A stretch of DNA of 10,403 bases, from the NCBI GenBank assembly GCA_963828405.1, contig CAWHEG010000023.1, forward strand, positions 1-10,403. The letters are read 5' to 3'. Source of the stretch: JANMJD01 sp963828405. Lineage in GTDB: Bacteria > Actinomycetota > Acidimicrobiia > Acidimicrobiales > Ilumatobacteraceae. Made by a program: the position numbers and the translations under genes. Below the pieces are notes generated by a model that saw nothing but the letters and a program-made list of their open reading frames with translations, had not been told where the DNA came from and did no database searches. Of this stretch, positions 1 to 5,913 are shown piece after piece (within the stretch, counting starts at the first letter, position 1; every line of letters starts with the position of its first letter).

Positions 1-419
1 CGATCGTGGCGACCAGCACCGGCAGCCGGATCGATGGCGCCGAGGTCGATGCCCACCCCGGTCTCGTAGTGGAACGGCTTCCAACCGAGCAGGAAGTCGG
101 CGTGGGCGTTGAACCAGGCAGTGATGATGCTGGCGTTGAACGTCACGCTTCAGGTACCCGCCGGCCATGATCGCCGCCGGGGTGAGGGCGAAGTCGAGGC
201 CACCCTTGACCGTCAGGGCCGTGCTGATCTGCCAGTTGAGGCCGAGCCGGGGCTCGTAGGGGAAGTACTTCGGCGGGACGAAGTGGGGGTGATAGCCGCC
301 GAGGGTGACGACGAACTGACCCGCCGGTGCACCGCTGACGGCGTCGTCGGCGAACCACAGGTAGAAGGCGAAACCGCCGGTGAGCTGGCACGACTTCGAG
401 AACACGTACGACCGGTCGG

Positions 420-1514
420 TCAGCTGGCGCTGACGGCGATCAGCCCGCGGCTGGGGGCGAACGTGACGAGCAGGGCGAGTTCGACGTTGGCGATCGGATC
501 GGTCGCTCCCGGCGGAATGCTCGCTTCGGAAAGCCCGAGCAGGTCGAGTTCGAAATCGGTCCCGAACTTGACGGTGAGCAGGGCAAACGACTGGATCATC
601 TCGAACGAGGCGAATCGGATTCCCACGGCGATCCAGTACTCGCCGTAGGCAGGCGGGGCGGTGTCGTGGAGCACCTCGATCGCCGACCGCGGATCCTTCC
701 TGCCGATGAACGGATTGTCGGGGCCGTCGCTCATCGCCCCGCGCACGAACGGATACCGGGGCAGCTCGTCGATGGTCGGCATCTTCAGGCCGCGGTTGTA
801 ACCGAAGCCGCCGGCGAGCCCGTTGATGAAGAAGCACGGTGGGCCACCGAGGGGCACGTCGATGAGGGCGAAGATGAACATCGACGGGTGGCCGTCGAGT
901 TGGCCGTAGGCGCCGAGGGCCGACAGCGTGAAGCTGGCGACCTCGATCATCGCCTGGCCGTCGTATTCCGGGCCGTCGGGCGAGTCGAACTCGGCGAAGC
1001 CCCCGGCGATCTCGATCGGTCCCGCCGAGTAGGAGATGTCGAGACCCTTGAGGCCGAGTGTGGTCGATGAAGGGTTCCGCACCGGGATGGCGATCGAGAG
1101 CGACTCCAACTCGACGTCGAGTCCGGCGAGGGCCACCCCACCGTCCACCAGGAACGCAACCGTCCGCTCCGGGACGCTCGACGAGATGCCGAGCTTGTGC
1201 AGCGATACCGGACCGAACGACTTCTCGACGTCGAACCAGATCGGGTCGGTGGTCGGCCGTCGATCCTTGTCGTAGAGGGTGGCGTGGAACGTGTGCTTGG
1301 CGTCGAATGCGACCGATGCCGAGAACTTCGTGCGGGCCGGAGCGGAGGACGCCGCCAAATCGGTACCCGACTCCGATGCCTCGGTGGATTTGCCCGAGAT
1401 CAGTGTGCCGGCCACCGGGTTCGACCCCGCCGTCTTGTCCCCGAACGTCGAGTCGAGGGGAAGCTCGAGGTCTTCGAGCCGCACGGCGGCGCCGACGTTC
1501 ACGCCGTCGACGAT
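420..1514 (-). CDS. DUF6603-type gene, central readable segment
   Basis: This segment continues the same protein in the next frame. It has beta-rich, amphipathic repeats with recurring phrases of the kind seen in DUF6603 proteins: PVSLHKLGISSSVPER, LKGLDISYSAGPIEIAGGF, FFINGLAGGFGYNRGLKMP and YWIAVGIRFASFEMIQSFAL. The frame ends early at a TGA (420-422) in the middle of LIAVSA. Shifting by one base restores QLTDRSYVFSKSCQLTGG, so the stop comes from an indel and is not the natural C terminus. Function is unknown. Identification rests on remembered family phrases; no search was run. Confidence 0.62.
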   Translation of the reverse strand: MVDGVNVGAAVRLEDLELPLDSTFGDKTAGSNPVAGTLISGKSTEASESGTDLAASSAPARTKFSASVAFDAKHTFHATLYDKDRRPTTDPIWFDVEKSFGPVSLHKLGISSSVPERTVAFLVDGGVALAGLDVELESLSIAIPVRNPSSTTLGLKGLDISYSAGPIEIAGGFAEFDSPDGPEYDGQAMIEVASFTLSALGAYGQLDGHPSMFIFALIDVPLGGPPCFFINGLAGGFGYNRGLKMPTIDELPRYPFVRGAMSDGPDNPFIGRKDPRSAIEVLHDTAPPAYGEYWIAVGIRFASFEMIQSFALLTVKFGTDFELDLLGLSEASIPPGATDPIANVELALLVTFAPSRGLIAVSAS

Positions 1515-2846
1515 CGAAGGTAGAGCCGCGGTTGGACGCCGGCCATCTGAAACCCGTGGGTGTTCAGGATGCCGGTGGGGCCGTCGTCGACGTAGTCGAA
1601 CCCGACGCTGACCAACTCGACCCCGACGGCAAAGGCGATGTCCCCGTCGTCGGGCACGTTCAACAGGGTCACGCCGATGCCCGGAGGCGAGTCGCTGTTG
1701 GTCCAGTCGCCGGCCTCACCACCGGTCGCCGCCGCCTCGAGCTCGGCCTTGTCCCCGCCACCCGTCGCCGCCTCGCCGTCGGCCGTGCCCTCGCCCGCCG
1801 TTCCGGTCGCGGCGTCGAACCCTTTGCCGAGCTGCAGCGTCAGGGTCGCCCCGCCGTCCGACGGTGTCGCCGGCTCGGAGATGACGATGTCGTTGATCGC
1901 CAGCCGCAGCCCGTAGCGGGTCGAATCGCTCGCCTCGTCGCGCCGCGCCTCGATGAACAGGCCTTGCTGCGGATCGCCGTGGATCTCGATCAGTCGAAGA
2001 CCGCCGAGGGCCTGCAGAGCGTGTTCGAGCAGCCCCTGCAGCGTCAGGTGTTCGAGCTCGGTCAGGTCGCCCAATGCGTATCCGTCGTCGCCGTGCACCA
2101 GCAGCCCGGCCGCCACCAGGATCTTGGCGGCCGTCGGCCCGTCGTCGTTGCCCGACACGATGGGACGCTCGAGCCAGCCGGCCACGTCGCCGATGCGCAA
2201 GACGGTGTCGACCACCCCGCCGAGCCCCGAGAAGTCGCCGGTGAGCGGCGAGAAGTCGTCGTCGCCGGCCCGGGCGAAGACGCCGACGGTCGGCAGGCTC
2301 CCGGCGGTGGCGTCGAAGCCGGCCTGCATGTGCCAGGTGTCGTAGCTGTGCCCGGCGTAGGCAACCGGCGAGCCGGGTGCCGCAATACGGACTCCGGCCA
2401 CGACGCGGTACGTGGCGCCATCGTTGATGAACAGCACCGGGCCACCAGGCAACGGGGGCAACGACACCAGCGGAAACTCGACGAACGGGCTGACCGTCGT
2501 CTGCCCGATCGCGCCTGCCGCCCACAGGCCGATGCCGGCAACGAGCGAGTCGTCGCCGGCATCGGCGACAAGAAACACCCCGCCGGGCGGAGCCACGCTC
2601 GCCGGGCTCTCCTCCGAGCTCGCCCGGCTCTCCTCCGGGTTCGGCTCGGCGCTCGCCGGGCTCTCCTCCGGGTTCGGCTCGGCGCTCGCCGGACTCTCCT
2701 CCGGGTTCGGCTCGGCGCTCGCCGGACTCTCCTCGGTGGGGGTCGTCGAGGCGGCGGGCGCCGGTCGCGGCAGGGGGAACCAGGTCGCCGCATTGGCCGC
2801 GCCGGTCGGGTCGAGTGTGGGATTCTTCGGCGGCTCGGGAGTACGC
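1499..2846 (-). CDS. DUF6603-type gene, upstream readable segment
   Basis: This is the longest clean piece of the N-terminal half of the broken gene, in a different frame from both its start (2846-3054) and its continuation (420-1514). It begins in a Pro/Ala linker (PEPPKNPTLDPTGAANAATW), passes through three copies of an 11-residue Glu/Ser/Pro repeat, then enters an ordered region with alternating hydrophobic and glycine-rich strands such as VFLVADAGDDSLVAGIGLW and VEFPLVSLPPLPGG. A second low-complexity Gly/Ala/Glu linker near 1700-1830 precedes GFQMAGVQPRLYL, after which the frame closes at a TGA (1499-1501). The expected continuation, IVDGVNVGAAVRLEDLELPL, is present in the next frame from about 1515. 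No signal peptide or membrane helix is seen. Function is unknown. Confidence 0.6.
2628..2734 (-). repeat. 33-bp in-frame tandem repeat in the DUF6603-type gene
   Basis: Three consecutive 33-bp units (2628-2660, 2661-2693, 2694-2726) are nearly identical, differing at the last bases (GGG versus GGA), and are followed by an 8-bp partial unit. On the minus strand each encodes the 11 residues EESPASAEPNP, a flexible acidic Pro/Ser linker. The unit length is a multiple of three, so copy number can vary without breaking the frame. Degenerate copies (EESRASSEESPAS) flank it. Confidence 0.9.
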
Positions 2847-3164
2847 ACTTGAGCAGGTCGACGATGTCGCCGCGCCGGGTCGCATCGTTCGGGATCGCCC
2901 GCAGACTGGCGATCGGGTCGTCGAACCAACCGTGGTCGACCTGCAACGAGCCGGTGCCCTCGGCCTCAACGACGATGCCGGCGACCAGCGCGAGCGCACG
3001 GACGAGTTCCGTGAGATCGATCTCGTGGTCCCCTGCTGCAGCCGGCTCGTCCATGGCCCTCCCGCTGGAGCATACGCGAGCCCGAAAGGGGCCTGAACCA
3101 CGACGTGCGGCCGGTCGACCGCGCGCGCTCGGGGTGTGGTGCGGGCGGCATGACGGGTGTCTCG

Positions 3165-3193
3165 TTGACCGCACCAAGGAGCGGTCGTACAGT
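3165..3193 (+). promoter_or_regulatory. Sigma70-like promoter of the 201-aa gene
   Basis: TTGACC at 3165-3170 and TACAGT at 3188-3193 are separated by exactly 17 bases, matching a housekeeping -35/-10 layout (5 of 6 and 4 of 6 consensus bases). Transcription would start near 3200, leaving a leader of about 37 nt before the ATG at 3237. It lies in the 182-bp gap shared with the divergent DUF6603-type gene. Confidence 0.5.
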
Positions 3194-3236
3194 CGGCTCA
3201 TCGCCCGAATTCATCAAAAGGAAACACGGAGAGATC

Positions 3237-3842
3237 ATGGCCGACTATATGACGCAAAGTATGTCGCTCAATGCGCTGCCCGCGAAGATGTACTATCGCA
3301 AACAGTCCGTCCCGCATCCGAATCACGATGAAACGGGAGCGTTCACCGCACTGGCTCGGGCCAACTATGCGGCATTCAACCACCTCAACGCGGCTCAAAC
3401 TGCCCTCATCGTCCCCGGACCATACAAGTCCGGACAGGGGGTACCGCTCAACGGCGTCTTGATTCCTGGCGTCTATCCGAACGTGGCCGATTCAGTCAAA
3501 ATCGAGGACGATGCCGCCACCTCTGAATTGTTTATCTCCCCGGTCAAGGGAACCATCACGATCGGAGCGAACACGTTCAAGTTCATCGAGGTGCAGTACG
3601 GGGCCGGCGCCGGGCAGCGAGGCATCACCGTGTGGGGTGTGGGTGGGGCCAACCGCAACTACAAACTCAGCCCCAACCCGCACGACGAGGGCTGGTACAA
3701 CAAGAACCAGGCGAAGTTCTACCAGGTCGTCGCCCAGGCGATCTGCAACGCCTACACCGCGGCCGCCGGCCTGCCCGCCTACAACACGGTCCACGTTCAA
3801 CCCAAAGGTGTCCAGTACGCGTTGATCGATCCCGACGTGTAG
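3237..3842 (+). CDS. Hypothetical protein, 201 aa, unrecognised
   Basis: I do not recognise this protein. The ATG at 3237 is preceded by GGAGAG (3228-3233) with only 3 nt spacing. An in-frame upstream extension exists, but it overlaps the promoter and reads as Arg/Ser-rich noise, so I reject it. The product starts MADYMTQSMSLNALPAKMYY and has no signal peptide or membrane helix. Residues ~95-150 are rich in beta-branched and aromatic residues (VKGTITIGANTFKFIEVQYG, RGITVWGVGG), suggesting a small beta-rich domain. Residues ~150-190 look helical (NKNQAKFYQVVAQAICNAYT). The first third uses visibly less GC-biased codons than its neighbours, which may reflect transfer. It is a single-gene unit, with its own promoter and a hairpin straight after the stop. 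Its divergent placement beside the DUF6603-type gene could mean a functional pairing, but nothing in the sequence proves it. Confidence 0.8.
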   Translation: MADYMTQSMSLNALPAKMYYRKQSVPHPNHDETGAFTALARANYAAFNHLNAAQTALIVPGPYKSGQGVPLNGVLIPGVYPNVADSVKIEDDAATSELFISPVKGTITIGANTFKFIEVQYGAGAGQRGITVWGVGGANRNYKLSPNPHDEGWYNKNQAKFYQVVAQAICNAYTAAAGLPAYNTVHVQPKGVQYALIDPDV

Positions 3843-3844
3843 GT

Positions 3845-3870
3845 CTCCGTCGGCAAACATCCCGTCGGAG
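3845..3870 (+). terminator. Terminator-like hairpin after the 201-aa gene
   Basis: CTCCGTCGG (3845-3853) and CCGTCGGAG (3862-3870) form a 9-bp stem with one central T-T mismatch and an 8-nt loop, 2 nt after the TAG stop. No T-run follows, as is common for actinobacterial terminators, so function is less certain than position. Confidence 0.45.
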
Positions 3871-4080
3871 CCGGCTGTGGGTGCCGGAAACCAGCGCGTT
3901 GGGGTTGACCAGGGGTGATGCGGCTCCATCCTGACGGGGTCGTGTTCCGCCTCTTGTACCGGTTCCTCGCATCGCTTGCCGTGCTCGCGGTCCGTACTCC
4001 GCCACCAACTCACCGTCCTCCAGCGCACCAATCACTGACGCGCCGTCAACGACGACGTTCTGCCTAGAACGGCAATCTGC
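3871..4080. other. Intergenic stretch, no supported gene
   Basis: No reading frame here has a credible start, ribosome site and composition. Two minus-strand frames give short protein-like phrases (for example VVDGASVIGALEDGELVAEY around 3990-4050). They could be decayed coding sequence, but they are open only in pieces and I cannot assign them. Confidence 0.3.
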
Positions 4081-4105
4081 CTGTATCAAACAGATAGCTA
4101 TTCTG
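4081..4105. promoter_or_regulatory. Candidate operator upstream of the AbiE-like pair
   Basis: Two interlocking inverted repeats lie 26-50 nt before the GTG start: CTGTATCAAACAG (4081-4093, arms CTGT/ACAG) and CAGATAGCTATTCTG (4091-4105, near-palindromic around AGCT). The stretch is AT-rich against a GC-rich background, so it may also contain the -10 region. AbiEi antitoxins are known to repress their own operons by binding inverted repeats. Use of these sites is inference. Confidence 0.4.
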
Positions 4106-4130
4106 GACAGATCGAGGTACCGTTGCCGCC

Positions 4131-5186
4131 GTGAGCCGTCCACCACTGCCAGCAGCCCGTCGACGACGAGTCGACGCGACCATCGCACAGCTGCGCGCGC
4201 TCCTTCCACCCGATTGGTCCGTAGGTGTCGTCGGTCAGGAAGGCGATGTCACACTCCTCCGGATCACCGACGCCGCCGGCACGGAGAGTGCACTCCCCTT
4301 GCTGACGACGGACCGGCTCGAGCCACGGGAAGTCCGCGGGATGTGGCTCCCTCCCGACGAGTCGGCGCTCGTCTCGGTCGACTGGCTGAGCGAGCGTTCG
4401 CGCGATTTGCTGCGCGAGCGTCGGGCGAGTTACATCGATCGATCAGGCAACGTCGAGATCCGCCTCGGCCGTCCCGGCCTCTACATCCGCACCGACGGTG
4501 CCGTGTGTGACCCCGATCCGAAACCATCAAAGGCACCATCCCTTCGAGGGCCACGAGCGTGGGCGCTGCTACGAACCCTCGTCGAGGTTCGCCCGCCGTA
4601 CACTGCTGGCGATCTCGCAGCCGCTCTCCGCCTCGATGACGGGTACGTCTCACGAATGCTGCAGGTGCTCGCCGACGAGCTCGTCATCGAACGCGTTCCT
4701 CGTGGACCGGTGACGTCCGCGGAGTGGGAACCGTTGCTACGCAAGATCACGGCGACGTATTCGCTGCTCGATGCCAACACCACTTCGACCTGGATCGCAG
4801 CCGCCGGACCCGACCGGCTGGTCAACGACCTTTCCGGACTCCGCATTGGGCGCTGGGCGGTCACCGGTTCGTTCGTCGCCTCGACGCTCTCACCGGTCGC
4901 TGCACCCGAGATGGCGGTCGTCTACACCGACGACGCCGAACGGCTCGCCAAGGCGGCCCGCCTGCTGCCGGCGAAGACCGGGGCGAACGTTGTCCTCGCC
5001 CAGCCATACGACCCGATCGTGTTCGAACGCGGCCAGGAGACCAACGGCGTGCGGTCGGTGTCGATCGCCCAAGCAGCGATCGACTGTCTGACCGGCCCGG
5101 GGCGCATGCCAGCCGAGGGCGAGGCGCTACTCGCCTGGATGCGCCGAAATGAACCGCGCTGGCGTGCGTCGGGCCTGACAGCGTGA
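4131..5186 (+). CDS. AbiEi-like winged-helix antitoxin/regulator
   Basis: This 351-aa protein starts at GTG (4131); the AT-rich operator-like stretch lies just upstream and no earlier start is plausible. Residues ~60-125 hold a beta-rich segment with YIDRSGNVEIRL and LYIRTDG. Residues ~139-193 form a winged helix-turn-helix, with YTAGDLAAALRLDDGYVSRM as the helix-turn-helix core and LVIERVPRGPVT as the wing. The C-terminal part (~200-340) contains VTGSFVASTLSPVAAPEMAV and GANVVLAQPYDPIVFERG, which I associate with actinobacterial proteins annotated as AbiEi-family antitoxins of type IV toxin-antitoxin systems. The next gene begins 4 nt after the stop and looks like the N terminus of the nucleotidyltransferase partner, which supports the assignment. 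The likely role is DNA-binding autorepressor and antitoxin, acting in the cytoplasm. A stand-alone wHTH regulator is the alternative. No frameshift is seen. Confidence 0.65.
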   Translation: MSRPPLPAARRRRVDATIAQLRALLPPDWSVGVVGQEGDVTLLRITDAAGTESALPLLTTDRLEPREVRGMWLPPDESALVSVDWLSERSRDLLRERRASYIDRSGNVEIRLGRPGLYIRTDGAVCDPDPKPSKAPSLRGPRAWALLRTLVEVRPPYTAGDLAAALRLDDGYVSRMLQVLADELVIERVPRGPVTSAEWEPLLRKITATYSLLDANTTSTWIAAAGPDRLVNDLSGLRIGRWAVTGSFVASTLSPVAAPEMAVVYTDDAERLAKAARLLPAKTGANVVLAQPYDPIVFERGQETNGVRSVSIAQAAIDCLTGPGRMPAEGEALLAWMRRNEPRWRASGLTA

Positions 5187-5190
5187 TGAC

Positions 5191-5379
5191 ATGAGCGACT
5201 TGCCCCGCATCGAGTACATCGAAGCGCGACGCGTGCTGCTCGACGTGCTGTCTGCGCTTCGCGCCCAGCTCGATGCTGTGGTGCTCGTCGGAGCACAGGC
5301 GGTGTACCTGCGCACGGCAGGCCGGCTTCCCACGTATCAACCGTTCACGACCGACGCTGACATCGTCGTCGATCCCGGC
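5191..5379 (+). pseudogene. AbiEii-like nucleotidyltransferase, N-terminal fragment
   Basis: The ATG at 5191 lies 4 nt after the stop of the AbiEi-like gene, consistent with one transcript and coupled translation. Residues 1-62 carry VLVGAQAVYLR (~31-41) and TTDADIVVDP (~53-62). These look like the glycine-containing first motif and the Asp-x-Asp metal-binding motif (D55, D57) of nucleotidyltransferases used as AbiEii toxins. Such proteins usually run to about 250-300 residues. Here the recognisable sequence stops near 5379. The frame remains open to a TAG at 5575-5577, but the remaining codons (RRFKVLPDLSDVLPRP...) do not resemble the family and are antisense to a better minus-strand frame. 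The toxin therefore lacks most of its fold and should be inactive as written, leaving the antitoxin as an orphan. Confidence 0.6.
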
Positions 5380-5502
5380 CGGCGCTTCAAAGTGCTGCCG
5401 GATCTCAGCGATGTTCTCCCACGCCCAGATCAGGGTGTCCAGGTCTTCCTTCCGCGGGCATCGCGAGCGGTAGAAGTCCGGGTGCTGAGCAGGAGTTGCC
5501 AT
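5380..5502 (-). pseudogene. N-terminal fragment of an unknown minus-strand protein
   Basis: From an ATG at 5502 the minus strand reads about 41 residues of convincing protein, beginning MATPAQHPDFYRSRCPRKED and continuing LDTLIWAWENIAEIRQHFEA. The composition is balanced and helical, with two Trp and codons typical of the region. Beyond about 5380 the frame runs antisense to the nucleotidyltransferase fragment and becomes Arg-rich, so the gene looks cut there. No clear ribosome site precedes the ATG. I do not recognise the family. Confidence 0.4.
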
Positions 5503-5605
5503 GAAGTCAGTCTTGCTTGTGCTCAGTCGAGCCCTGCACCGAGCGAGTCGTCACCGTGCAGCCAGCAGACGAATTAGTTAGCCCGTTCCCTGGGCGGGGG
5601 GTCGG

Positions 5606-5710
5606 TCACGCCACTGCCTCGGACAGGTCGTCGTCAGTAGGTTCCTCTTCATCGAGGTCGTAGTCCTCGGGAAGGCTTGGCACTGCGTTCTCCATGAGGG
5701 CCTTGCCCAT
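5606..5710 (-). CDS. Small acidic ORF, 34 aa, hypothetical
   Basis: This very short frame starts MGKALMENAVPSLPEDYDLD and ends in an acidic tail (EEEPTDDDLSEAVA) at a TGA (5606-5608). The biased acidic composition and clean stop look more like real coding than noise. A second ATG six codons in (MENAV) is an alternative start. The frame is also open upstream, so it could be the tail of a longer, decayed protein. An 11-codon GTG frame overlaps its stop. Function is unknown. Confidence 0.25.
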   Translation of the reverse strand: MGKALMENAVPSLPEDYDLDEEEPTDDDLSEAVA

Positions 5711-5740
5711 CCCGTTTGAAGTCGGGCCGGTGAACGACGA

Positions 5741-5778
5741 AGCCCTGGTCAGCCATAGTGGCTGACCAGGGCTTTCTT
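5741..5778 (-). terminator. Strong hairpin downstream of the tRNA-Met fragment
   Basis: AGCCCTGGTCAGCCA (5741-5755) and TGGCTGACCAGGGCT (5759-5773) form a perfect 15-bp stem with a 3-nt loop. It sits immediately beyond the CCA end of the tRNA fragment, the normal place for the terminator of a minus-strand tRNA gene. On the plus strand it is followed by TTCTT, so it could work in both directions. Its outer stem matches the hairpin at the right edge of the window. Confidence 0.7.
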
Positions 5779-5824
5779 GGTGGCGGGGGCAGGATTTGAA
5801 CCTGCGACCTTCGGGTTATGAGAC
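5778..5824 (-). tRNA. tRNA-Met(CAT) 3' half, likely attachment-site remnant
   Basis: Read on the minus strand, this gives an anticodon loop CTCATAA with CAT anticodon, the 3' anticodon strand CCCGA, variable loop, a T arm with perfect GCAGG/CCTGC stem around loop TTCAAAT, the 3' acceptor strand CCCCGCC, discriminator A and an encoded CCA. The 5' anticodon strand reads TCGGT, pairing at only four of five positions, and further upstream there is no D arm or 5' acceptor strand. Those positions hold the CGTTGACA-type repeats. The CCC in the 3' anticodon strand suggests initiator tRNA, but the missing 5' half prevents a firm call. This layout is the usual scar left at one end of an element that integrates into a tRNA 3' end. 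The rebuilt full tRNA should lie at the other end. Confidence 0.75.
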
Positions 5825-5835
5825 CGAAGCGTCCT

Positions 5836-5888
5836 GTTGACTCCTGTAGGTGCCTGTTGACAGCAGTGTCGTTGACATTTCGTTGACA
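5836..5888 (+). repeat. Left cluster of GTTGAC direct repeats (putative integrase arm sites)
   Basis: GTTGAC occurs four times in the same orientation at 5836-5841, 5856-5861, 5871-5876 and 5882-5887. The last two are the full 8-mer CGTTGACA and the second is TGTTGACA. They begin 12 nt inside the tRNA fragment. The same 8-mer recurs three times at 10284-10358. Short direct repeats flanking an att core are typical arm-type sites for tyrosine recombinases. The assignment is inference because no integrase is visible. Confidence 0.6.
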
Positions 5889-5913
5889 TCTCTTCGGGTT
5901 TCGGAGCTCTGCG

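Larger units (their letters stand above)
1..3054 (-). pseudogene. DUF6603-type large protein, frameshifted, runs off left edge
   Basis: One long gene can be followed from an ATG at 3054 (GGGAGG ribosome site 3 nt upstream) leftwards past base 1, but only by changing frame about five times: near 2845, 1515, 425, 147 and 29. Each change is a single-base gain or loss outside long homopolymers, and meaningful protein resumes at once in the new frame. The last piece reads AWFNAHADFLLGWKPFHYET, and the piece before it contains SKSCQLTGGFAFYLWFA and VVTLGGYHPHFVPPKYFPYE. From memory these phrases are typical of proteins annotated DUF6603, which are around a thousand residues or more and of unknown function. 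The N-terminal ~70 residues (MDEPAAAGDHEID...) are a leader I do not recognise. The antisense strand is open over long stretches, but its Arg/Pro-rich translation is a shadow. It is either a recent pseudogene or an intact gene carrying assembly indels. The leftmost switch (29) is the least certain. Confidence 0.7.

Noticed and set aside
3166..3171. A GTTGAC copy near 3164 as another element end
   Set aside because: It is a single copy without neighbours or a tRNA and is better explained as the -35 box of the 201-aa gene.
1058..3331. A 757-codon open frame on the plus strand
   Set aside because: Its translation is Arg/Pro/Gly-rich, low in ordered segments, and antisense to the coherent DUF6603-type protein. 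Long antisense frames are common in GC-rich genes.
3492..4031. A 179-codon minus-strand frame opposite the 201-aa gene
   Set aside because: It is antisense to a gene with its own promoter, ribosome site and terminator. A few protein-like phrases in the intergenic part are not enough to call a gene.
4861..5502. A 213-codon minus-strand frame starting MATPAQ
   Set aside because: Only the first ~41 codons look like protein; the rest is antisense to the nucleotidyltransferase and AbiEi-like genes. I kept only the 5380-5502 fragment.
5836..5888. GTTGACA repeats as a stack of -35 promoter boxes
   Set aside because: No matching -10 boxes at 16-18 bp follow most copies, no plus-strand gene starts nearby, and the same 8-mer clusters at the opposite end.
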